Origin: Streptomyces sp. NBC_00510
GTDB taxonomy: Bacteria; Actinomycetota; Actinomycetes; Streptomycetales; Streptomycetaceae
Reading direction: 5' to 3'
DNA length: 64,000 bases
Assembly (NCBI GenBank): GCA_036013505.1
Contig: CP107851.1
Location: 9,658,001 to 9,722,000, forward strand
Below are positions 34,475 through 42,013 of the stretch, piece by piece. A program made the position numbers and the translations under genes. The notes under the pieces were generated by a model. That model did no database searches. It was not told where the DNA came from and saw only the letters and a list, made by a program, of their open reading frames with translations. Every line of letters starts with the position of its first letter. Within the stretch, counting starts at the first letter, position 1.

Positions 34475-35254
34475 GTGTACGCACGTTTCGCAGAGAAGGT
34501 CATCCTGATCACCGGGGCCACCTCGGGCATGGGCTGGGCGACGGCGGAGCGCGTCGCGGGCGAGGGCGCGAAGCTCGTCCTCGCGGCACGCGGCCGGGAG
34601 GTCGGTGAGGCGCTGGCGGCCGACATCAAGGCCGCCGGAGGCGAGGCGACCTTCGTACCCACCGACGTGACCGTGGAGGCCGATGTGGAGGAGGCGGTCG
34701 GGCAGGCGCTGAGCCGGTACGGCAGGCTCGACGGCGCGTTCAACAACGCGGGCGCCCCCACCGCGGACGGCAGGGTCACCGAGGTCGACAGCGGGGCCTG
34801 GCACGCGGACCTGGAGCTGAACCTCACCAGCGTCTTCTACGCCCTGAAGTACGAGATACCCGCGCTCCAGGCGAGCGGCGGGGGCGCGATCCTGAACAAC
34901 GCCTCCGTCTGCGGCGTCGCCGCCTACCCGCACATGGCCCCCTACAACGCGGCCAAGCATGGCGTCATAGGACTCACCCAGTCGGCTGCGCTGGACGCGG
35001 CCGCGGCCGGCGTCCGGGTCAACGCCCTGGTCACCGGCGGCGTCGACACGCCCTTGTCGCGGGCTCTTGCGCGGGCCGACCCGGACCTGGCACCGGAGGA
35101 CTCCTGGCGCTCGGCCGAAGCGATGCACCCGCTCGGGCGGATGGCCCGGGCGGAGGAGATAGCCGCGTTCGCGGCGTTCCTGCTGAGCGACGAGACCGGG
35201 TTCATCACCGGAGCCGCGCTCGCGATAGACGGCGGGATGGCCGCCCGCCTGTAG
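34475..35254 (+). CDS. Short-chain dehydrogenase/reductase, convergent with marR
   Basis: This 259-residue classical SDR shows ILITGATSGMGWATAERVA (about 9-27), NNAGAP, NNASVCGVAAYPHMAPYNAAKHG with catalytic Ser/Tyr/Lys, and FITGAALAIDGGMA at the end. GTG 34475 follows GGGAG by about five bases; ATG 34463 is an alternative. It resembles the SDR at 14322 in nearly all motifs, including LNLTSVF and VRVNALVTG. Only four bases separate its stop from the end of the convergent MarR gene. Substrate unknown. Confidence 0.9.
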   Translation: MYARFAEKVILITGATSGMGWATAERVAGEGAKLVLAARGREVGEALAADIKAAGGEATFVPTDVTVEADVEEAVGQALSRYGRLDGAFNNAGAPTADGRVTEVDSGAWHADLELNLTSVFYALKYEIPALQASGGGAILNNASVCGVAAYPHMAPYNAAKHGVIGLTQSAALDAAAAGVRVNALVTGGVDTPLSRALARADPDLAPEDSWRSAEAMHPLGRMARAEEIAAFAAFLLSDETGFITGAALAIDGGMAARL

Positions 35255-35258
35255 ACGG

Positions 35259-35756
35259 TCAGTCCCCGGCCGCCGGGCGCCGCCGCCGGGGTGTCGTGAC
35301 CTCGTCGAACTGCTCGGTCTGGAGTGTGGTGATCCGCCGGAACGCGTCCTTGAAGCGTGCGTACTCCTGCTTGCCGATCTCCTCGGCGTGACGCTCCTCG
35401 ATGGCGGCCACGATGGCGTCGGACTTGCGCATCTGGTCGCGTCCCAGGGCGGTGGGCACGATCAGTTTCGCGCGCCTGTCACTGGGGTCCGGGCGGCGCT
35501 CCACGTAGTCCAGGGCTTCGAGTTCGTCGATCAGATTGCCGATGACCTGTTTGTGGGCCCCGGACAGCCGGGACAGTTCCGTCGCCCGGCTGCCCTCTTC
35601 GTCGATGTATCCCAGCACCGCGCCGTGCTGGGGGCGCAGCTCGGGATGGCCCTGTTCGGCGAGCTTCTCGAAGAGTTCCTTCTGGACCGAGAAGAGCAGG
35701 CGTGCGGACATGATCCCGATGTCGGGATCCGTCACCTTCCGTTCACTGCGCCGCAC
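35259..35756 (-). CDS. MarR-family repressor of a local regulon
   Basis: This 165-residue winged-helix protein shows RPQHGAVLGYIDEEGSRATELSRLSGAHKQVIGNLIDELEALDYVERRPDPSDRRAKLI, the MarR DNA-binding region including the DxRxK wing, flanked by dimerisation helices. Start GTG 35756 with AAGGGG upstream; GTG 35732 is possible. It is divergent from the ABM/hydrolase fusion gene. A dyad lies in its own promoter, and two identical inverted repeats lie in front of the fusion gene and the isochorismatase gene, so all three are likely under its control. Confidence 0.88.
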   Translation of the reverse strand: MRRSERKVTDPDIGIMSARLLFSVQKELFEKLAEQGHPELRPQHGAVLGYIDEEGSRATELSRLSGAHKQVIGNLIDELEALDYVERRPDPSDRRAKLIVPTALGRDQMRKSDAIVAAIEERHAEEIGKQEYARFKDAFRRITTLQTEQFDEVTTPRRRRPAAGD

Positions 35757-35787
35757 GGCCGGCCACCCCTTTGCGTCTGGAGTCCCT

Positions 35788-35807
35788 CACTATGGTCGAT
35801 CGTAGTG
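35788..35807. promoter_or_regulatory. Candidate MarR autoregulatory site
   Basis: CACTA (35788-35792) and TAGTG (35803-35807) form a dyad about 32 bp upstream of the marR start. The flanking TCACTAT is close to the TGACTAT half-site used at the two stronger sites nearby. Confidence 0.4.
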
Positions 35808-35951
35808 TGGCGGCCTCGCCGGGTGCCCGCTGTGCATCCGGGGCGCACCGCCCGTGTGTTCACCGCGGTGGATGACCACGCACATGACGCACGGCCCTCC
35901 TCCCTGCCTCCGCTCTCGCTTGCCGCCGTCCCCGCGGACACCTAAGGTTGA

Positions 35952-35972
35952 ATAGTCAAGATCAGTGACTAT
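35952..35972. promoter_or_regulatory. MarR-type operator upstream of the ABM/hydrolase fusion gene
   Basis: ATAGTCA-N7-TGACTAT is a perfect inverted repeat, 50 bp upstream of ATG 36023. An identical pair of half-sites with the same spacing occurs at 37926-37946. Confidence 0.7.
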
Positions 35973-36022
35973 CAAGTTTGCTCACTAATCGTGTTCCGTG
36001 CATCACCCGTCAGGAGCTGAGG

Positions 36023-37198
36023 ATGTCTGTGATCGAGCTGACGACGTTCGTCGTCGCACCGGACAGGACGTCGGACATGCTGTCGGCGCGCTCCGGCATG
36101 CTGTCGGCGTTCCGCAAGGACCGCAGGGGCTTCATCGGCGCACGCCTGGTGCGCGTCGCCGACGACACCTGGCTGGACGTCGTCGAATGGGCGGACGCCC
36201 TGGCCTTCGACGAGTCACGCGCGAAGGGGGGCAACCTCCCCGAGATCGCCGCGTTCTTCGCCACGATCGACCGGCTCGTCAGCGCGGACAGCGGTGTGCG
36301 CTACGACGACGCGGCCGACGGCTCCCGAGCCGTGCGGACCGTCGCGTACGGACCCGAGCCGTCCCAGCTCGGGGAGCTGTACCTCCCCGAGGGCGACGGG
36401 CCCTTCCCCGTCGTGGTCCTGGTGCACGGCGGATGGTGGACGGCCATGTTCGACCGCCGGCAGGTCGTACCGCTGGCCGAGGACCTCGTGGCACACGGCT
36501 ACGCCGTCTGGAACGTGGAGTACCGCAGGATCGGCGAACCCGGCGGCGGGTGGCCGGGGACGTTCGACGACATGGCGGCGGCCGTGGACGCCGTCGCCCA
36601 CCTCGACCCGGCGGTCGACGCGAGCCGTGTTCTGGTGGTCGGACACTCGGCGGGCGGGCACCTGGCCACATGGGTCGCGCACCGCTCCGCCCTGCCGGAC
36701 GGCGTTCCCGGCGCGCGTCCCAGGATCAAGCCCATCGCAGTGGTGTCGCTGGCCGGCGTGCTGGACCTGGTCCACGCCGACTCGGTGGCACTCGGCAACG
36801 GGATGACGGACTCCGATGCCGACGTCCCGCCCAACGCGCCGCCGCCGTCCCACACCGACGTGTGGCCGGCGGTGGCGGCCCAGGCAGGGGACGGCATCGT
36901 CCGCCTGCTGCTCGGCGGGAGCGTCGCGGAACACGCCGACCGGTACGCGGTCGCTTCCCCCGTCGAACTCGCCGACGGCGGGGTCCCGGTCCTGGTCATC
37001 CACGGCTCGGCCGACGAGGTGATCCCGCCGGCCTACGCGGAGACCTACGCGCAAGCGGCCACGGCCAAGGGAGCGGACGTCACGCTCGTCGTGTCACCCG
37101 GAGCGGACCACTTCGACGTGATCGACCCGGACGGGCACGCCTGGGGCGTGGCTCGTGCCTGGCTCGACGAGCGGCTGCGGCAGCAGACCGGCGAGTAG
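36023..37198 (+). CDS. ABM-like domain fused to an alpha/beta hydrolase (kynurenine-formamidase-like)
   Basis: The protein has 391 residues. Residues 1-90 (VIELTTFVVAPDRTSDMLSA, AFRKDRRGFIGARLV, DTWLDVVEWAD) look like a dimeric alpha/beta-barrel of the ABM type. Residues about 105-388 are an alpha/beta hydrolase with HGGWW oxyanion motif (His135), nucleophile Ser209 in GHSAGGHLA, Asp331 in GSADEVIP and His363 in GADHFDVID. HGGxW plus GHSAGG is typical of formamidase-like esterases. Start ATG 36023 follows GAGGA. It has a MarR-type operator and is convergent with the isochorismatase gene. The joined domains suggest oxygenation or binding, then hydrolysis, of one substrate; that is inference. 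Confidence 0.85.
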   Translation: MSVIELTTFVVAPDRTSDMLSARSGMLSAFRKDRRGFIGARLVRVADDTWLDVVEWADALAFDESRAKGGNLPEIAAFFATIDRLVSADSGVRYDDAADGSRAVRTVAYGPEPSQLGELYLPEGDGPFPVVVLVHGGWWTAMFDRRQVVPLAEDLVAHGYAVWNVEYRRIGEPGGGWPGTFDDMAAAVDAVAHLDPAVDASRVLVVGHSAGGHLATWVAHRSALPDGVPGARPRIKPIAVVSLAGVLDLVHADSVALGNGMTDSDADVPPNAPPPSHTDVWPAVAAQAGDGIVRLLLGGSVAEHADRYAVASPVELADGGVPVLVIHGSADEVIPPAYAETYAQAATAKGADVTLVVSPGADHFDVIDPDGHAWGVARAWLDERLRQQTGE

Positions 37199-37216
37199 CC
37201 GAGCCGACATGCGTCA

Positions 37217-37248
37217 TCCCGGTGCCGGGGCCGATGGCGGCACCGGGA
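37217..37248. terminator. Bidirectional terminator hairpin
   Basis: TCCCGGTGCCG (37217-37227) pairs perfectly with CGGCACCGGGA (37238-37248), between two convergent genes of the MarR regulon. Confidence 0.7.
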
Positions 37249-37262
37249 CAAGACGCGCGGCG

Positions 37263-37886
37263 CTACGTGCCGTACGCGGCGGAGATCTGGCCGACGAGCA
37301 CGGCGAACGGCATGTCGAGGGCCGCGTACACCTCGGCGGCCTTGGCCGAGGCGTTGTCGCCGAGGATCTCGACCATCAGCGTGGCGTAGTCACTGACGAT
37401 GACACCCGCCTGCTGGAGCCGGATGAGGCCGGCCTCCCGCTTGGCGCCGGAGAACGTCCCGGACGCGTCGAGCGCGACGTAGGTGTCGTAGCCCTCCGCG
37501 GCGGCCGCGATGGCGGGCAGCGTCGCGCACACCTCCAATGAGATGCCCGAGAAGATGAGTTTGCCGCGTCCGGTGGACGTGATGCGCTCACGCACCCGGT
37601 CGTCGTGCCAGGCGTTGACCGTGCTGCGGTCGATGACCTTGGTCCCGTCGGGCAGCACTTCGGCCAGTTCGCCGATCAGCGGACCCCACAGGCTGTCCGC
37701 GGAGGTGGTGGTGACGACGGTCGGGACCCCGAGCACCTGTGCCGCCTTCGCCAAGGCCACCACGTTGTGCTTGAGCTCCAGCAGACCGGTGTCCCGCACG
37801 CCGCTGTAGAGGCCCACCTGGTGGTCGACCAGGACGAGGGCGCTGTTGTCGGGGGTCAGGAACTCATGGAACTTGTTGTCCGGCAT
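37263..37886 (-). CDS. Isochorismatase-family cysteine hydrolase, YcaC-like
   Basis: The 207-residue enzyme shows NSALVLVDHQVGLYSGV with catalytic Asp21, VIDRSTVNAW, and LIFSGISLEVCATLPAIAAAAEGYD with nucleophile Cys120, then ALDASGTFS. The layout matches the YcaC subgroup; Lys83 is the nearest candidate for the triad lysine. The family hydrolyses amides, carbamates or vinyl ethers. Start ATG 37886 has AGGAG upstream. The promoter carries the ATAGTCA-N7-TGACTAT operator shared with the fusion hydrolase gene, so the two hydrolases are probably induced together and may act in one degradation route. Confidence 0.88.
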   Translation of the reverse strand: MPDNKFHEFLTPDNSALVLVDHQVGLYSGVRDTGLLELKHNVVALAKAAQVLGVPTVVTTTSADSLWGPLIGELAEVLPDGTKVIDRSTVNAWHDDRVRERITSTGRGKLIFSGISLEVCATLPAIAAAAEGYDTYVALDASGTFSGAKREAGLIRLQQAGVIVSDYATLMVEILGDNASAKAAEVYAALDMPFAVLVGQISAAYGT

Positions 37887-37925
37887 GGTGCACGCTCCTG
37901 CAGCCGGAGAGATGGACACACCTCG

Positions 37926-37946
37926 ATAGTCAACATAAGTGACTAT
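37926..37946. promoter_or_regulatory. MarR-type operator upstream of the isochorismatase gene
   Basis: ATAGTCA-N7-TGACTAT, a perfect inverted repeat 40 bp upstream of the start at 37886, with the same half-sites and spacing as 35952-35972. Confidence 0.7.
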
Positions 37947-37997
37947 ATTCGACGCTAACTCGCGCCCCGGCCGTGTGCAAGCGGCCGAGCGACAGGC

Positions 37998-38780
37998 TCA
38001 GACGCCCGGGTCGCCCAGTGCCGCGTCGCGGGTACCGGAGCCGCCCAGCTCCTCGGTGATGGCGGCGGCCGTCCGCAGGAGCGCCGACTCCATCTCCGTC
38101 GCGTGCTCCGGCAATGAGGAGGTGGTGCCCACCAAGGCCACCGTGGCGGCGACGTCGTGTTCGTCGAAGACGGCCGCGGCCAGTACCACGCCGTCGATCG
38201 AGGGCACCCGGATCCGGCTGAGGCCGCGGGACCGGCACGGCTCCAGCGTGCCCTCGAGCGTCGTCCGCGCCTCGTCCGGAATCCGGGCCAGGTACCTCTT
38301 CACCCTCTCCTCGTCCTTGGACAGCGCGACGAAGAGGCGGGTCTGCGCCGAGTCGGACCCCAGGGTCGAGCCGATCCGGACGGTGATCAGGATCGGGTGG
38401 GTGCCGGCCTCCGAGACGAGCGAGACCACGGGACCGGACGCGCCCCACAAGGACAGCACCACCGACCGGCCGGTCTCGACCGACAACGTGTCCATGTGAC
38501 GAGGAGCGATGTCCAGCACCCGCCGCTGGCCCTGGGCGACGGCGCCGAGCTGCAGCAGCAGGCGCCCGGGCATGTACGCCGACGCGTCGTCCGGCGCGCG
38601 TTCGAGGATCTCGTCGAGGACCATCGAGGTGAAGTAGCGGTGCAGGGTGGTCCGGTTGAGGCCGATCTGCGCGGCGGCCTCGGCGACGGTGACCTTCGGC
38701 TTGTTGAGGGTGAACAGCCGCAGGATTTCCGCGACGCGGTGCACCGCCTGGATGTCGCCGGTACCGCCCCCGCTGGTCAA
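37998..38780 (-). CDS. IclR-family regulator at the 3' end of the catabolic operon
   Basis: This 260-residue protein has an N-terminal winged HTH (IQAVHRVAEILRLFTLNKPKVTVAEAAAQIGLNRTTLHRYFTSM) and a C-terminal effector domain (GRSVVLSLWGASGPVVSLV, GSTLGSDSAQTRLFVAL, DEHDVAATVALVGTT). The start is TTG 38780 with AGGAG five bases before it; no ATG or GTG lies in a suitable place. It is the last gene of a minus-strand series beginning at 48030. A palindrome of IclR type precedes that series, so it probably responds to an intermediate of the pathway. Confidence 0.88.
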   Translation of the reverse strand: MTSGGGTGDIQAVHRVAEILRLFTLNKPKVTVAEAAAQIGLNRTTLHRYFTSMVLDEILERAPDDASAYMPGRLLLQLGAVAQGQRRVLDIAPRHMDTLSVETGRSVVLSLWGASGPVVSLVSEAGTHPILITVRIGSTLGSDSAQTRLFVALSKDEERVKRYLARIPDEARTTLEGTLEPCRSRGLSRIRVPSIDGVVLAAAVFDEHDVAATVALVGTTSSLPEHATEMESALLRTAAAITEELGGSGTRDAALGDPGV

Positions 38781-38839
38781 GCCCGCTCCTCACGTCGCTT
38801 GCACGTCGAGCGGACTCTACCGAGCGACCGGCTCGGGGT

Positions 38840-39784
38840 TCAAATGGACAGCAGTTGAGCGGCGTTTCCTCCCGTCATCGACCTGATGTCGTCGGGTGCC
38901 ACGCCCTGGTCCAGCAGCACCCGGACCATCCTGCGGTACGCGGTGACCGGCAGCGGATTGCCCTTCTGCCCGAGGTCGGAGGAGAGGATCGTCCGGCCGG
39001 GACCGGCCGCCCGGTAGAACTCGGCGATCCGGCCGAACGGCTCGGCCTTCGGTTCCCGGCCGACCAGCATCGCCAGGCAGTGCTCCACGAAGGCGCCCTT
39101 GCGGCACCAGTCGCCGATGCTCGAGGACGAGGCGCCGAGGACGAAGTCGGGATGGCTGACCACGATCCGCGTCACGCCCGCCTCGAGCGCGCCCGGGATC
39201 AGCACGTCGATCTCGTCGGCCGGCAGGTGCCCGCAGTTGAGGATGGCGGACTCGGCCGCGATCACGTCGAGGATGTCGTGGGTGGCGGCGTTGAGCCTGC
39301 CGGACCCGTCGAGCACGCTGATCGGCTCGTTCTCCCGCAGCGGTACGCCCGCGACCGGGAAGCCGCTGTGGTGGTGCGCGTGGAACTCCAGGTGCGCCCG
39401 GGAGGCGATGGTCGGGAACCACACGACCTTGCCGCCCATGCGCAGGGCCAGTTCGACGGCGTAGGGGTTGAGCCCGCCGACCGTGTGGTTGAGCGCGACG
39501 CCCCCGTAGACCTTGACCGGGATGTCCTGCAGCCCGGCCTGTTCCAGCGCGAGGATGTCGGTCTGCATGCTGTGGTGGTGCGACTTGGCCACCAGGGCGC
39601 GGAATCCGAGGGAGGCGGCGTCGGTGGCCGCGTCGATGATGGACATCCGGCGGGGGAACGGACTGGGGCCGGGGTGGGTGTGCAGGTCGACGGCGCCGGT
39701 GAGCAACTCGTCCACCTCGGGGTCGGCCTGGAGCCGGTCGGCGTCCAGCGTCGGGTCCCACAGTTCGTTCACGGTCTGCGTCAT
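38840..39784 (-). CDS. DUF6282 amidohydrolase-like TIM-barrel protein
   Basis: The 314-residue protein contains AVDLHTHPGPSPFPRR (metal-binding HxH at about 33-35), LVAKSHHHSMQTD, YGGVALNHTVGGLNPYAVE, VVWFPTIASRAHLEFHAHHHSG, VVSHPDF and ILSSDLGQKG. These are His and Asp ligands in the order of the amidohydrolase superfamily. I recall this pattern as DUF6282, which lacks a described reaction. It is part of the IclR-controlled operon, just after the cyclase-family hydrolase gene, so it may open or process a ring or lactone in the same route. Confidence 0.8.
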   Translation of the reverse strand: MTQTVNELWDPTLDADRLQADPEVDELLTGAVDLHTHPGPSPFPRRMSIIDAATDAASLGFRALVAKSHHHSMQTDILALEQAGLQDIPVKVYGGVALNHTVGGLNPYAVELALRMGGKVVWFPTIASRAHLEFHAHHHSGFPVAGVPLRENEPISVLDGSGRLNAATHDILDVIAAESAILNCGHLPADEIDVLIPGALEAGVTRIVVSHPDFVLGASSSSIGDWCRKGAFVEHCLAMLVGREPKAEPFGRIAEFYRAAGPGRTILSSDLGQKGNPLPVTAYRRMVRVLLDQGVAPDDIRSMTGGNAAQLLSI

Positions 39785-39816
39785 GCGTTCGTCCTTGTCT
39801 TGTGTTCGGGGCAGGG

Positions 39817-40815
39817 CTACTTGACAGCCAGCGCGTTGGGCGGTGATCCGACCCCTCCCAGGAGGTTGAGCGGCTTGGCCGTCAGCAGGAACTCGTAGAC
39901 CCCGTCCGCGGCGCAGTCCTCGGCCAGTTCGCCGAGCTGCCACAGCTCGCCGATGATCAGGCCGAGCAGCGCGATCAGCGGGCGGTGCATCATGCCGTTG
40001 TGGGAGGGGCCGCGCAGGGGCGGCGGTTCGTCCGGGTCCACCCAGCCGGAGCCCGGATCGACCGGGAACGACTCCAGCCCGCCGTTGTCCGACGCGGCGA
40101 CGGAGATCCGGTGGTCCCACAGCCACGCGAGCATCTCCTCCGACTGGTGCAGGCCCGGGCTGCCGGTGCGCGCCGCGCGCTGCTCCGGTGTGGAGTTCAG
40201 CCAGTGCCCGGCCCATCCGGTGTGGAGCAGCAGGATGTCGCCCGGGCGGAACTCGACCCCGAAGTGCAGGGCCATGGCGTCGAGTTCGGACGGTGTGATG
40301 CCCCGCGGCGCGTCGGGCGCCAGCGGTTCACCGATGCTGTCGAACCAGCGCACGGCGTCGAGCAGGACGCCCCGGCCCACGATGCCCTTCTCGGCGAGGA
40401 GCTGGATGCCCAGCGAGGGAGTGCCCACGTCGATGTCGGACTCCTCGACGCCCCCGTAGAAGCCGTGCCGGGGGTGGCGGATGTGCCGCAGCCCGTCCAC
40501 CTGGGAGGTGGACTGCAGGTAGAACGAGTCCAGCCAGTCGTCCCGGTGATGGGGGTTGTTGGCGAAGATGTGGTGCGCGGTCGGCGGCCGCGTGCCGGCC
40601 AGGCTGGGCACGAACGTGTTCAGCGGATAGTCCAGGTTGAACACCCGGCCGCGCCGGACGAGCGCCGCGCCGTCCAGGGCCGTCTGCGGGGTGAGGAAGT
40701 TCAGCGTGCCGAGCTGGTCGCCCGGGCCGAACACGTGCCACGACGACCCCGGCGGGGCGTCGGTGCGGCGCAGCAGCTCCTCATATCGCGGAACGGTCGG
40801 GGTGCCGGACTTCAT
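39817..40815 (-). CDS. Cyclase-family (PF04199, kynurenine-formamidase-like) hydrolase
   Basis: The 332-residue protein shows QLGTLNFLTPQTALDGAALV, the metal region LQSTSQVDGLRHIRHPRHGFYGG, in which SQVDGLRH corresponds to HxGTHxD in relatives, then GDILLLHTGWAGHWL, VAASDNGGLESFPV and HRPLIALLGLIIGELW. Members are Mn- or Zn-dependent hydrolases that open amide or ester rings. The first metal His position appears changed (SQVDG). The gene overlaps the preceding MFS gene by 35 bp, so translation is coupled. Confidence 0.85.
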   Translation of the reverse strand: MKSGTPTVPRYEELLRRTDAPPGSSWHVFGPGDQLGTLNFLTPQTALDGAALVRRGRVFNLDYPLNTFVPSLAGTRPPTAHHIFANNPHHRDDWLDSFYLQSTSQVDGLRHIRHPRHGFYGGVEESDIDVGTPSLGIQLLAEKGIVGRGVLLDAVRWFDSIGEPLAPDAPRGITPSELDAMALHFGVEFRPGDILLLHTGWAGHWLNSTPEQRAARTGSPGLHQSEEMLAWLWDHRISVAASDNGGLESFPVDPGSGWVDPDEPPPLRGPSHNGMMHRPLIALLGLIIGELWQLGELAEDCAADGVYEFLLTAKPLNLLGGVGSPPNALAVK

Positions 40816-41992
40816 CGGTTCTCCAGGGTCGGGGTCGGGGCGTGCGCATCCACGGCAGCAGGAACGGCACCGCCACCGCGTTGAGCACGAACAACGTGAG
40901 GTACGCGAGGACGTAGTCCTGCGTGGTCGAGTAGATCTGGCCGAGGACCAGCGGCCCGGCCGCGGAACCCAGACTGGTCCACGTCTGGAACTGGGCGAAC
41001 TTCCGGGCGAAGTCGTCGATCCCGAACAGCTCCACGATCACCTGCGACCGGATCAGGATGGTGATGCCCAGGCTCTGCCCGATCAGCACGGCCCCGAGGA
41101 ACAGGACCCACCCGTACGGCGCCACCCCGACCAGGGCGACCCCGACGGCCTGCGCGCAGAAGCTGGTCACCGTCCAGCGGTGCAGGCCCAGCCGCCGGAT
41201 GCCGGCGCTGCCGATCCACCGCGAGGCGACGGCCGCCGCGGTCGCGACCGAGACCGCCATGCGCGCGCCGGTGAAGTCCCGGGACAGCCCGGTCGCCACG
41301 ATGTACGAGGTCGCGCCCAGTTGCGAGGCGCTGACCAGACTGAACGCCACGACCAACGGCCAGTGCCGGAGCAGCCGCACCGGACTCGCCGGGACGACGG
41401 GCGCACGCACCGGCGAGGGCCGTGCCGTCGCCCAGGAGCCGAGCGCCAGCGCGCCGCAGCCGATCACCAGGAACCCCACCGCGATCGCCAGGAACGACCG
41501 GGTGAGGGCCGCCTGGGTGGTCAGCAGCAGTGCCAGCACCGGAGAGACCAGGATGCCGCCCGCCGAGGACCCGGAGGTCGCCAGTGCCATCCCGGCCGAG
41601 GGCCTGCCGTCGAAGACCCGCACCAGCACTATCGTCCCCACCACGACGAGTCCGCCGCTGAAGACGGCGCCCAGCGTCGAGAACGCGGCGATGACGACGA
41701 TCCCGGTGGGACGGACGGCCATCGCCGTGATGGCCGCCGTCCCGCCCAGCACCGCGCCCAGCATCACCAGGTTCGGCCTGCGCTGTCCGAGCCGGGCGAA
41801 CAACGGCCCGGTCAGGGCGCCCACCACGAAGAACCCGGTACTCGCCAGGGACAGCCCGGCCGCGCTCACCGTGCCCGAGCGGAGGAACGCCGCGATGTAG
41901 ACCGGGATGCCGTACACCGCCACACCGCTGCCCGCGGTCTGCAGGACGAAGACGGCTACGGCGACGGGCGTGGATTTCCTGTCCGGGCGCAT
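40781..41992 (-). CDS. MFS transporter (oxalate/monocarboxylate-like)
   Basis: The 403-residue protein has about 12 transmembrane helices. Loop motif FARLGQRRPNLVM lies between helices 2 and 3. Conserved Arg and Ser residues lie in GSSAGGILVSPVL and in FGIDDFARKFAQFQTWTSLGSAAGPLV. Likely uptake of an acidic substrate or intermediate of the pathway. It overlaps the cyclase gene and follows the MHS-type carrier by 21 bp, so the operon has two different carriers. Confidence 0.85.
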   Translation of the reverse strand: MRPDRKSTPVAVAVFVLQTAGSGVAVYGIPVYIAAFLRSGTVSAAGLSLASTGFFVVGALTGPLFARLGQRRPNLVMLGAVLGGTAAITAMAVRPTGIVVIAAFSTLGAVFSGGLVVVGTIVLVRVFDGRPSAGMALATSGSSAGGILVSPVLALLLTTQAALTRSFLAIAVGFLVIGCGALALGSWATARPSPVRAPVVPASPVRLLRHWPLVVAFSLVSASQLGATSYIVATGLSRDFTGARMAVSVATAAAVASRWIGSAGIRRLGLHRWTVTSFCAQAVGVALVGVAPYGWVLFLGAVLIGQSLGITILIRSQVIVELFGIDDFARKFAQFQTWTSLGSAAGPLVLGQIYSTTQDYVLAYLTLFVLNAVAVPFLLPWMRTPRPRPWRTDEVRHPDRSAI

Positions 41993-42013
41993 ACCTGGCC
42001 TTCGTGGGGAGTG

